A stretch of DNA of 64,000 nt from Calliopum simillimum. Taxonomy: Eukaryota > Arthropoda > Insecta > Diptera > Lauxaniidae. Of this stretch, positions 1-10,500 are shown piece by piece (the first letter of the stretch is position 1; the number at the start of each line of letters is the position of its first letter). Both the position numbers and the translations under genes were made by a program. The notes below the pieces were generated by a model that was not told the DNA's origin, searched no databases, and saw only the letters and a list, made by a program, of their open reading frames with translations. Location: contig OX638372.1 of NCBI GenBank assembly GCA_951812925.1, positions 1,798,001 to 1,862,000 on the forward strand. Reading direction: 5' to 3'.

Positions 1-752
1 GCCCGATCTCTAGACACTTTAAGCAAACGTCGCTGATTTACTCGAAGCGCATCCTGGAAAAACTCATTTTCCTGTTGACGAAAACAATGGATTCGAGAGT
101 TAATAATAAGAGTCTGTCTATACGGGGCGTTCCGCGTACGCGAAAGCTCCTCTCTCTCTCTCAATTTACTCAATTAGCGTACGCGAAATCCAGTGAAGTT
201 TTTTCCCCCGGGACGCATTTTCGTTACAACAGTAATTTTACATAAAAGTAGGGGTAAGTGGGCGGCCTGCGGCCGCAGCTCAGGATTTAAAACTCCCAAA
301 AATCCGTCACCGGCTTCGCGGCGGCCTTCGGCCGCGGATCAGTACATAAATTAATCAAGTTCCCCGGGGGAAAAAACTTCACTGGATTTCGCGTACGCTA
401 ATTGAGTTTCGCGTACGCTAATTGAGTAAATTGAGAGAGAGAGAGGAGCTTTCGCGTACGCGGAACGCCCCGTATAGACATTTCCTAATAATAAACTGTA
501 ACATAAATATCTGTAGTTGAAAGTTATACTCACATAGATCAGGAACTTAAATTTGCGCTTTAGGTATCGATATTGTGACTTAAAGTCAATGGAATTGTTT
601 ACATTATCATTTACCACGTCTTGGTCTTGACTTTCGTCCGAAGCAGAATCTTCATTAACCTCGATATTTCCATCCAAACGCTCATCCTGAGTAGCGCTGG
701 TCTGCTCTGTCTGCTCATTAGCCAGTGTGCGGCAATACCAACCCTCCAACAT
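1..752 (-). CDS. INO80E: INO80 complex subunit E-like protein, first two exons (partial)
   Basis: Exon 1 is 534-752 (73 codons from the ATG at 750-752) and exon 2 is 71 down to 1, continuing beyond the left edge. The donor (GTGAGT at 533) and acceptor (CAG at 72-74) are canonical and the intron is phase 0. Exon 1 has an acidic Ser/Asp/Asn-rich start and ends in YRYLKRKFKFLIY; exon 2 opens ENEFFQDALR and continues into RLLKVSRDR. Together these match the conserved N-terminal block of animal INO80E (KYRNLKRKLKFLIYE..., LLKVSRDKSFLL), a small nuclear subunit of the INO80 chromatin remodeller. The family assignment rests on this block alone; the C-terminal part is outside the window. The 461-bp intron is mostly a foldback transposon. 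A hAT-like relic begins 114 bp upstream of the start codon. Confidence 0.8.
110..485. mobile_element. Foldback element in the INO80E-like intron
   Basis: Inverted arms at about 115-216 and 358-480 begin TGTCTATACGGGGCG on each side and are nearly identical. They contain a (CT)n tract and repeats of GCGTACGCGAA. The right arm has one extra copy of a roughly 20-bp sub-repeat. TAATAATAA (101-109 and 486-494) could be a 9-bp target duplication, as in FB- or MULE-type elements. The loop carries the 114-bp GC-rich core described separately. No coding capacity is visible. Confidence 0.75.
230..343. repeat. 114-bp GC-rich core module, copy 1
   Basis: GC-rich segment with two self-complementary parts (GCGGCCTGCGGCCGC and CGCGGCGGCCTTCGGCCGCG) separated by an AT-rich linker. 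It lies in the loop of the foldback at 110-485. It is the reverse complement, with few differences, of 1706-1819, which has exactly the same length and lies in the loop of a different foldback. Confidence 0.8.
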
Positions 753-1074
753 AATATGATACTCTGTGCTTGCTAAATTATCAATTTAATATTAATTAAT
801 ACTTTAATATTAGGTGATTATTGACTAACAAAATAAGCATAACAAGGTAACGTCAGTAACTGATAGAGGTAGCGCCAAATTGTCAATAAGAGAAAAGCGG
901 AAAACGAAATCAACCAATCAAATCGCCTTGAGACAAATGTCAAAATCAGAAATCTGTAAAATTGTCAGTGTTGCCACTTTAGGGGATTTCCTCTAGATTT
1001 AGGGGATTTTGAAATGTTTAGGAAGTAATCTAGGGGGTACATTATTTAGGGGATTTGGGCTTAATTTTATTTTT

Positions 1075-2333
1075 CCCAAATGGGGCTCTAGAAATTAAGT
1101 CCAACAACAAGAAAAACAACTGCCGCTCGAACCTACTTTCGGAGATATAGCCATCGGAAGATCGGGATATCTCTTTTATAAAAAATCGGTATAAGTTGAG
1201 AACTCCTTAATGGATTTTTAAAATATTGATGTCATATGAAAGGTATTTTACCGGACTAAATAATTGTTATACAACATTTTTCAATTTGAGTAATAGTTTT
1301 CGAGATATGACAATTTTTCAAAAATTCACCCCATTTTTCCCCAAAATACCGTTATTTTTTTCCAAAAAATGTATCACTAACCTATAAATTTAATAACTAA
1401 ATTAGGAAGCCTTATTTATTTCCTTTCATTTGATATGCAACATATATCTGAAATTGCATCATTAATAAATTTCTATGGAAAAAAACAAAAAATAGACCAA
1501 ATCAATTTCCTTGATATTAGGAACTTTTAACAACAACAATGCCAGAACAGACAACAACAACTTTACTACAACTACAACAACAACAAAGAGAATCAGCTAC
1601 TTGTGCAAGCTCAGCAGCTACTTATTGTTTCAAAAAAATTTAAAATTTTTATTGAAAATTGCGCGCGTAATTTGGCTGCCAAGCTATGTGCTTGATATAT
1701 TATAGACTGATCCGCGGCCGAAGGCCGCCGCGAAGCCGGTGTTGGATTTTTGGGAGTTTTAAATCCTGAGATGCAGCCGCAGGCCGCCCACTTACCCCTA
1801 CTTTTGTGTAAAATTACTGTTGTTGTAGTAGTAGTAAAGTTGTTGTTGTTGTTATTGTATGTTCTGGCATTGTTGTTGTTTAAAGTTCCTAATTTCAAGA
1901 AAATTGATTTGGTCCATTTTTATTTTTTTCTATAAAAAATTTATTAATGATGCAATTTCAGATACATGTTGCATGTCATATGAAAGGAAATAAATTGGGC
2001 TTCCTAATTTAGCTATAAACATTATAGGATAATAATACATTTTTGGGAAAAAACAACGTTTTTTTGGAAAAAAATGGGGTGAATTTTTGAGAAATTGTCA
2101 TATCTCGAAAACTATCACTCAAATTGAAAAATTTTGAACAACAATTATATAGTCCAGTAAAATACCTTTCATATGACATCAATATTTTAAAAATCCATTA
2201 AGGAGTTCTCAACTTATACCGATTTTTTATAAAAGAGATATCCCGATCTTCCGATGGCTATATCTCCGAAAGTAGGATCGAGCGGCAGCTGTTGTTTTTG
2301 TTGTTGTAATAAATTCTTAGAGCCCTATTTGGG
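1075..2333. mobile_element. Foldback element nested in the hAT-like relic
   Basis: Arms of about 500 bp (1075-1590 and 1820-2333) are inverted copies. They start CCCAAATRGGGCTCTA and include a CAA/TTG-rich stretch, GCCGCTCGA and GATATAGCCATCGGAAGATC. The loop (about 1590-1820) carries the 114-bp core module. The arms are unrelated to those of the element at 110-485. No coding capacity. Confidence 0.75.
1706..1819. repeat. 114-bp GC-rich core module, copy 2
   Basis: Reverse complement of the module at 230-343, starting ACTGATCCGCGGCCGAAGG. Same length as copy 1 and only a few substitutions. It occupies the loop of the 1075-2333 foldback. Confidence 0.8.
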
Positions 2334-2478
2334 CAAAAAAAAAAAAAAAACAACAACAGTCGGTAAAGTAAAATTGTTCCGGTATTTGTTCAGGGGATTT
2401 TATAAAGGTCTAGGGGAAATCTAGGGGATACTTTTATGCGAACGAAAAAAGGAACGAAAAGACATTTCTGGAATAGCA

Positions 2479-2952
2479 TCAACATTTGATCAATTGTCAG
2501 GCGGCACTGTTGACAAAATTATTACTGAATGGGATCATCTTCATGAAATACAAGTAAAAGAAGAAAATACAAATGAATATTGGGCAGCGGTGAGTCAATT
2601 GACAACAGCAAGTGGAGAACAGAAATTTCCTTATATTTCTTAGCTTGCTACCGCATTATTGAGTTTACCGTATTCAAATGCCAGTGTAGAAAGATTTTTT
2701 TCTATAATGAATATCATAAAAAGTAAACTAAGGAATCTATTAGGGGTAGAGACTGCGGAAGCCATTCTCCGGATTAACGATAATTTCTCGAACGACATAT
2801 CATTCGAGCCTTCGAAAAGTATGCCTGAAAAGTTTTGCACCAAGAACATGCACAATGCTGATGTAAATGAAACTTTAATTAATACTTTGTCAGAGTTGTG
2901 GATGCAAATGTTAAGAAAACCTTTTTTTAAAATATATCAAATTACATTATAG
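2479..2952 (+). pseudogene. hAT transposase C-terminal fragment (hATC domain)
   Basis: One frame reads from about 2483 to 2952 with an in-frame TAG at 2641-2643. Before the stop comes a TFDQLSGG...EYWAAVSQL region. After it comes LLSLPYSNASVERFFS followed by KSKLRN, the typical hAT C-terminal dimerisation signature (proline plus SNASVER and FS). The upstream catalytic region is absent or replaced by the nested foldback. It is a non-functional remnant, probably of the element that spans 866-3362. Confidence 0.75.
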
Positions 2953-3586
2953 TATTTACATGTTAACAAAAATATCTACATATATCTATAAAATATTTTA
3001 CTTTATTTTGAAATTTGGAAAATTTGTTTTTTGTTTCCAAAATAGAAATGTTCCATATTTAGGGGAAATTTTGTCAAAAGTCCAGAATTTGGGGGAAATT
3101 TCGTTATAAAAAATATTGATTTCGTTTTGAAATTTGGAACTTTCTTTTTTATCTTTTTTTTGGTCGCAAAATATAACATTTTCCATTTAGAGGAAATTTC
3201 GTCAAAAAACCAAAATTTAGGGGAAATCGTGTGCAATCTGGGGGAAAATAGGAGAACCTTCTTGGCAACACTGAATGCCAACGACGATTTTACAGTTTTC
3301 TGATTTTGACATTTGTCTCTAGGCGATCTGATTTGTTGATTTCGTTTTTTTGGCGCTACCTCCATAAGTGCGAACTCACACGAAGGGCACGTCAAATTTC
3401 TAGGCAATACTTCTTTAGCCGCCGAAATGTACCAAAAGATACGTGTTTGATTAAGATATTTTATTTACTCGCTGATATAAGACTCAATAAAGAATTCAAT
3501 TCAATTCAATTCGGAGGGAATTGGTGCTTTCATTTCCCTCCGTACCATGAAAATATGGAAGTAAAGCAAATTGTTAATAATTGTTA

Positions 3587-4625
3587 AGGTCTTTTACATT
3601 ATCAGTCTAGCTAACAATATTCAGTGATGCCAAGTTCACTTTTTTTAATCAATCTAAAAATGTATGGAGATTGATGAGTAGATGATCATGTAAATACTCA
3701 TCAATCCGTATTTACAATCAGTTTGCCGAAAAACAAATTTTTGTCAGTTAAGAAAAGATTTGAACGAGTGCACATCGTGCGGAAATGAACATGGCTTGCA
3801 AATGTAATTTGTTTTTACACAAAAATTGATAGTTTAGTAATTTTGGTTTGGCGTTAAGAAATAACGCCCAAGGAAATAACGCCCAAGGAAATAACGCCCA
3901 AGGAAATAACGCCCAAAAAAAAAAACGAAATAACGCCCAAAAAATAAAATGTCGTAATAACGCCCAAAATAAAAAACGAAATAATGCCCAAAAAATATGA
4001 AATAACGCCCAAAAACAAAAACGAAATAACGCCCAAATTATTTTCATACAAATTTGGGTGATAATCATTTTGGAAATAACGCCCAAAAATGTGGGCTTTA
4101 TTTCATTTTTTTGGGCGTTGTTTCGTTTTATTTTTAAAAAATCCAAAATGATTATCGCCCTAATTTATATGAAAATAATTTGGGCGTTATTTCGTTTTTT
4201 TTTTTTGGGCGTAATTTCCTTGGGCGTTATTTCCTAACGCCGTTTAGTGATTTTGGTTTTTGCTGATGCTTAATGGGAGCTTGAAGAGAACCTTTTAATT
4301 TTATGACTGAAACCTGTTTGTTATTATTTTTCTCAATGACTCTTATTTTAAATTTGAAAAAAAGATTTCAATAAAAAAATTTGAATGGCCAAAAACCAGT
4401 TTTTTGGGGATAAAGTGGGTTTGAAAATTACAAATTGTTGCTGTAGATCCATTTAAATAAATTTATAGTGTACATTTCCATCAAACAAATTTTATCCGCT
4501 TTGTTTCCTCTTTGGTGTACAAAGCTACACTAAATATTGAGAGTTTATTGAACATTCAAAAACCCAAACTCGGTCTGACATATTGATGACCAGTTTGATA
4601 GCTAGACTTATAATGTAAAAGGCCT
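3587..4625. mobile_element. Non-autonomous TIR element, TA target duplication
   Basis: Inverted ends of about 26 bp start AGGTCTTTTACATTAT (left) and AGGCCTTTTACATTAT (right, reverse complement). TA flanks both sides (3585-3586 and 4626-4627). The length is 1039 bp with no transposase. The middle is the 14-bp repeat array at 3848-4243. The TA duplication suggests mobilisation by a Tc1/mariner-type enzyme, but the family is not identified. Confidence 0.7.
3848..4243. repeat. Imperfect array of GAAATAACGCCCAA, partly inverted
   Basis: About ten copies of GAAATAACGCCCAA with variable A-rich spacers run forward from 3858. From about 4110 the reverse complement (TTGGGCGTTATTTC) takes over and closes a giant hairpin. 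Translation gives low-complexity products, so the open frames here are artefacts of the repeat. Confidence 0.85.
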
Positions 4626-6402
4626 TATTGGAATACTCCTATTTTTGCAGTGTTTGAATATTCGAAAAAAATAAAAAAAAAGAATGAAAAAGCTATTCGC
4701 TTGATGAGGGCATTCAACAGATAAAGGTTTCGGAAATCGCAATTAAATGTTGCTATGCCTTATATGCGTAATTCAAATTTGAATTTGCTACCAGATTCTG
4801 AATTTAAAAAAAAAAATTTACGAATAGCATTTTGAGTCAGTCAAAAATTGATCAGTTTTGGTTGATTACATTAGCTTTGCTCGCGTTCAAAAAATTGTAA
4901 ACAATTGTTAACAAGAAAATTTCAGAGAGTAAGTAGAATTTACTCTCAATAAAACAAAAAACTACAAAAGTGCGAAACGAAAAATTGTTAAAAATTGTTA
5001 GAAATTAAGGGGCTTACAGCTTTTGGAATGCTCGTATATTCAATATAATTAATATGGTTTGAAAATTTTCATAACTCAACAATCTTAAGAAATTTTTTCA
5101 AGACCAAGACCAAGATCGAGACCAAAACGAGATCTTGATACCTTTTTTTCATGTAACTAACCGTTTTCATCAAAAAAGTTTCAAAGCGAATAGTAATTGA
5201 AATCGCAGGGATTCCGGAACAGGTCTGTATCTTAAGGATCCTTTGAACGAGAGAGCTAAAAACTGAAATAAAAGTGAATCGTCAGTTAAAGTTTGCACAA
5301 TAGCCATTTTATCTTAAAAAATCATAATATCAAACAAACCCAGATAAGTATTTTTAGTGCCTCTCATTTAATTACATATATGATCATGCACCTCCAGAAT
5401 TTATGCCTCTGATATAAGTTTGTGCAAATTTCAAATTAACTCTTTTATGGAGGCAAAGGAGTTTCGGAAATATGTGCGCTTACGTAAAAGATGGAATGCT
5501 GAATTGGTAAAAGGACCACCGCAATTTTTGTGTATTGTTATTTTTGTATCAGTAGTTTTAGATCTGACACAATAGTACCGATTCCTAAGTCCGTTCAACC
5601 TCATCGCCAAATATAAATGAATAGCAAAAAGCACAAACTCTTAATCAAAGTCTTTAATAAGATATAACTGGGACACCATGGTAAATCCTTCCGAAATAGT
5701 TTATTACTAAAACTAGTGCATAATTAAAGAATTTAAACTTTAAGTTTTGTTTAAATTATTTCTAAACACCACCAGTTTGTTAATTTCGTTATTTTTCCAA
5801 TTGGTTTTATATTAAAATAAAAAAATCTATGATATAACAAAAAATCCGTATTGTAAAAATGGCATTTATTTTATAATTTCCTATACTATTCCCCTTAAGA
5901 CACAGAATTGCTGCCGGCCCAGAATTCTTGTTTTAATAAAACCTATTTTTTCAGCGAACCTTTAGGACAATTGGAGCAAAATGCATAACATTTGGAAGAT
6001 AATTTTATTAGCTAAATATTGCTGTACTTAAGTTCCAAAACCATTCATTAGAATTTAAAATATTTCAAGTCTTCCAATTTTTCGTCAGATTTTTGAAATA
6101 TTTTTGAAAATCAATTTATTTCAATTTAATTTATTTGACACTTGGAACTATTTTTGCCAAATTTGTTAAAATTTGTTAAAAATTGTTTGGAGGGGAAATG
6201 GGAAGCCATATTTTTTTCGTTCTCATTTCAAAATTTTTTGTGTACAAAAACGCTCTTAAGGCAAAAATTATTAACAATAGTTGACAATTTTTTGAACGCG
6301 AACAAAGCTATTATTCATGTTCGAAGCTCGTCACACTATCAGTCAACCTACAGATTTGTCGCTCTGTGATCAAATTTCACTCGAGCAGTTTTCAAGTCGC
6401 AG
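4626..6402. other. AT-rich intergenic stretch, no gene seen
   Basis: No conserved coding sequence is visible. A short inverted pair (about 4868-4906 and 6270-6311, sharing ATTTTTTGAACGCGA and CAAAGCTA) suggests the remains of another TIR element. A CAAGACCAAGACC motif at about 5098-5115 also occurs at 59763-59790. Confidence 0.4.
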
Positions 6403-7438
6403 CACACTGGTTCAAAATCCTTAAAAGCTGGCCAAAAGTCAAAAAAAAAAGTTTTTTTAAATTAACTTTTTATGAACCGTATTGTCTAACAGATATTTAT
6501 AGACCTCAAAAAATTTGTAAGAAAGATCCGGGTATTCCTACAATGCTCTTGAGATCTCTCCAAAAGTACGCTTCTCAGACACAAAATTCTGTGAGTTAAA
6601 AGTAAAAGTTAAGTGTTCACTGTAAAAAGTATGTGGTTACTGCAAAACTGAACCGAATTTAATTTTTGAATATGGAATCTCTTTGTAAAAGGAAATGCTA
6701 TCGAGCCTCTATATTCAAAACTTGCAATAATTTATACTTTTACGGTAATTATGATTAACTTTAAATCAAATTATTTCACAAAATCAGTATGCAATTGTTA
6801 TGAAAAAAGCCCAGAACTAATTTATACCACGTCATACTACCAGGATTTTTTCGATTTAAGAAGATTGAAACCTTTTCTAAGACATATAAAAAAATTGAGG
6901 TGCCTTTCTCTGCCCTTTTTCTTGGAAGCGATTTTTTATGAAGCACCCATAGAAAAAATAATCTCATATTGCTTACCAAGTGTCAATATATGTTGCTCGC
7001 CTGAAATGGAAAAATTTTTATATTATTATACAGCTTATACTCCGTGATAACGGAATCTAAAACCTATTTCTATGTAGATTAATTTACCGCTGCACACAAC
7101 TCTATCAAAGTTAAAGTTTTGAAATAAATTTTTTAATTAGATATTAAAATTGTGCAAGTTTTATTTTTTGCCTTTTCGAAACCGCCATTTTATTTTTTAA
7201 AAATCTAACATCAGATTCGTAATCAGTGACCCCAAAAACCCCCGAGTAAATTTTTTCGTTTGATTTGGTTGAAAATTTATGCAATTCGTCCACTATTTTG
7301 AATCCGCCATTTTCTTTTTTAGAAATTTAACATCAAATTCGTAATCAGCGACCTCAAAAACCCCCAGGTAAAAAATTTCGTCTCGAAACTTAATGATTTC
7401 GACTTTTGGCCAGCTATTAGGCATTTTGAACCAGTGTG
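6403..7438. mobile_element. Transib-like non-autonomous element with 5-bp target duplication
   Basis: Ends 6403-6440 and 7401-7438 are inverted repeats of 38 bp with three mismatches, starting CACACTGGTTCAAAAT. CGCAG occurs directly on both sides (6398-6402 and 7439-7443). A tip starting CAC and a GC-rich 5-bp duplication fit Transib elements. No transposase is recognisable; the internal 98-codon frame (6751-7047) matches nothing I know. The right end lies 140 bp from the Tdp1 start codon. Confidence 0.75.
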
Positions 7439-7578
7439 CGCAGGACTGAAATCGTATGTGTAAGCACTCTGGGCCAATGAGGTGTTTTCAGTCAAGCATT
7501 AGTTTTACCGCAAATGTAAACAGGGCCACCTTTAAAAAAAAAATTGGCAAAACAAAAGTGCCGTTCCGGAACAGAAGA

Positions 7579-10500
7579 ATGGCGACGAAAAATGGTATGG
7601 ATTATTGCAATTAAATGAATAATAATAATTAATAATTGCAATTTTATAGCGCTAAAATTGTGTCAGTACGGAGCAAATTGTTACAGAAAAAATCCGATCC
7701 ACTTTGGAGAATATGCCCATCCACACCGTAATATTAGTTCATTTTTTGTATAAAATCAAAATTCTACCAGATAAATATCGGCAATTGCTAATTGGCTTTG
7801 CTTAAGAATAAAGTCTCGTCTTGTTTGCAAGGAACGTATAAATGTGATAAACCAAACTTCACCAAATATCGTCCTGCTAAAACAAGATTGTGCGCACTAA
7901 AACTGTTCCCCTTATTTTCTGGACAGAATGATCACACAAATTCATTGCCTATTAACATAAACTTGTTTTTAGTGGATAAGATCTATGCAAATGGTCCGGA
8001 TCCTATTACGAAAGAGTACGTTATACCTGATGAATATTCGATGTCTGCAGAAGTTATTGAACAGCAACTTAAGCTCCTAGAGCTGTTATTTCCAAAAATA
8101 AAAAATTCTGCAACCAAGTTTGAGGAAGCACAAGCAAGCTGTAAAAAAGATGTTTCTGGAGGATACACTTTGGGTAATAAGGTATGCGAAAGCAACGTTT
8201 TTATTTTTAAAATTTTTAATCAAGTCGGAGACGCCAAGTCTCAGTCGCACGTTTCACGATATTCGTCGATTACCGTTATTATGGTCATAAACGTAATCTA
8301 TATAGTTTTCGACATCATAAAGGCACTATTTCTTTCATTTTTAGCTTGATGGATGAAATAAGCAAATCATTAGAACGAAAACAGCCTTCTGTCTTTGCTT
8401 TATTACTTAAGTGTGCAATTTTATTGAGGTTGGCTTTAAATCTATCTAATTACATATCGAGACCTTGGTTTGACAAGGTTCCAACTGACAAAATCCCTTG
8501 TTCTGACCTAATAATTGAGTGGGATATCTTATAACCATCGCTTTTACATAAACTAACCCCGGATGAAATCAAGCTGTTCGTTTTTAAACTGAAAAAATTA
8601 CAAAGTTGTATCTGATATATATTGACAAGGTTCTAACACTCATATGCTAATGAATTCTCAATAACGCAGTGCTACAAAATTCAAAAAATTTCATACAATT
8701 TTTGAGAGACCTAACAGATATTGTAGGTCTATTGAATGGTCTACTCAGCAGGAAAACAAAATGACCCGCACATTCCATTCAAAGCTATTCTTTATTAAAA
8801 TACCAAAAAAAATCCTAGTTTTTCCAAGTTGTATGTATGTGCAGTTAAAAATATATTTGGTAATGCATGGATAAAACAATGGACGATCCGATTGTGCGAT
8901 TTGTAATATTTGTGAAAATAAATAATTCATTCATTGGATTTTTTTTTGCATTATTATTCGTTTATTTTGCTGCAAACTATCGTCAATTATGGAAAAGTAT
9001 ATACATTCTTGATAAGTATCACCTCCTGAGGAGAAACTCCTGCTTCCAAATACCACTGGCTGACTGTTATGGCGAAGGATTTTTTCAACTGGGAAATCTT
9101 TTTGTTTATATTGGTTGTTACTCCACGAGTAAGTTCAACTGTTATTCAGCTTCAAAATAGTCAAAAATCAGTTTTTATACCAAAGGACAAAGTGAATATA
9201 CATATGTTAAAAAAATCCATCCGTTTTATATGTAAAGACATATATTTATACCCAGGGTATATTCACTTTGTCCTTCTGTTTGTAACGCAGAGAAGAAGGC
9301 GTGGCAGGTATGGAAAAGTATATACATTCTTGATGAGTATCACCTCCTGAGTTGTCCGTCTGTCTGGTTAGCTGGCAGGTTGGCTGGGTGTGCGTGGAAA
9401 TACCTTTTTTGGGAAAACTTTGCAACATAATTCAATGAAATTTGGTATTCTGCGAGCTCTACGCAAAATCAAGGTCTCTAAATTTCGAGGTATCTTTGCC
9501 TTCTTATAATGCAAGATGTATGCTTCTGGGTTTACAATCTCTTGAGTCGAGGAGAAAGATAAGTTCCATAGTCTTTATTCATGACATCTATATATATATA
9601 TAAAAATGAAATGGTGTCCGTATGTGCTAAAAGAAAAATTTCGATTTGAGTTTTCGTACAACTTAATTTATGAGGATTCAAAGTGTGCTGTTGTCCAGGC
9701 GCCTATCCATTTTCTAATCCAACCGATTTATTAAAGAATTCAATTGTACTTACAAGGACAAAATTTTATTATTTTAACTAATCGTATAAAGACAAAAACA
9801 TGTAGTTCATATGTATATGCTGTAAAGCTGATCTATCTCCTATATCGATATCTTTTGAAATGAAACCACAACTGAAATATATTATTATGAAATTGGCATC
9901 GAAAGCCTCTCTTATAGCTGAATTCCTATTCTCGATTTACTATTTTAAATGCAATATCTTCATATGGTGGACCAGCATGAAATCGTAAAACTGAAAAATC
10001 GGCGTTATCCTCACATGGAGTTAATATATATTGTGGTGTTGCGGATTTATCAATCAAATCTGGATAGAAAATATTAAATTTGTATCCTTGCACAATTTTT
10101 GGTGGCGGATTGTCCATGTCGTAATGTGTCTGATTGTATTTATTCCACTCAAAACCTGTATGAACACGATTAAAATAACGTGGTTTTCGTGGACGGTATT
10201 TGTCAGAAGTAAGATGCACTTGAGCACTGATTGGTGATTCGACAGAAAATTCAACTTCATCGCCCATCATACCCTTTCGTGCCTCGCAACGCATCTGTAG
10301 TTCTTCCCGTGACAAAGTATTTTCGCCTGATTTTAGTTCAAAAAGTTGTTTTCTTAGATTCTCTATATTGTTGTCATTTTTTTCTTCAGACACTATAACA
10401 GCGTCATCGATCTCCGTAGGTGATATATAAATTGGGCTATAGCCCCCTTTTTCATAAAGGTCAAAACATAATTCAAGTACATTGTCCACGGCAGATGCTT

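Larger units (their letters stand above)
866..3362. mobile_element. Degenerate hAT-like transposon with long inverted ends
   Basis: The ends at about 866-985 and 3264-3362 are inverted copies sharing GAGGTAGCGCC, CGAAATCAAC and GAGACAAATGTCAAAATC. Inside are several copies of a TTTAGGGGA-type motif (for example near 981, 1006, 2393, 3059, 3220). A hAT C-terminal dimerisation domain is encoded at about 2480-2952. No clean 8-bp target duplication was found, so the exact tips are uncertain. A second foldback (1075-2333) is inserted in it and has replaced or interrupted most of the coding region. Confidence 0.65.

Noticed and set aside
3748..4146. 132- and 65-codon minus-strand frames with repeated WALF or LGVIS motifs
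   Set aside because: They are translations of the GAAATAACGCCCAA array; the periodic protein is explained by the DNA repeat.
6751..7047. 98-codon gene upstream of Tdp1
   Set aside because: It lies entirely inside a TIR element with a target duplication and has no family resemblance.
7792..8534. Separate gene of 185 codons plus a 62-codon frame
   Set aside because: 7973-8181 is exon 3 of Tdp1, in phase with the PBZ exon; the rest is intron read-through.
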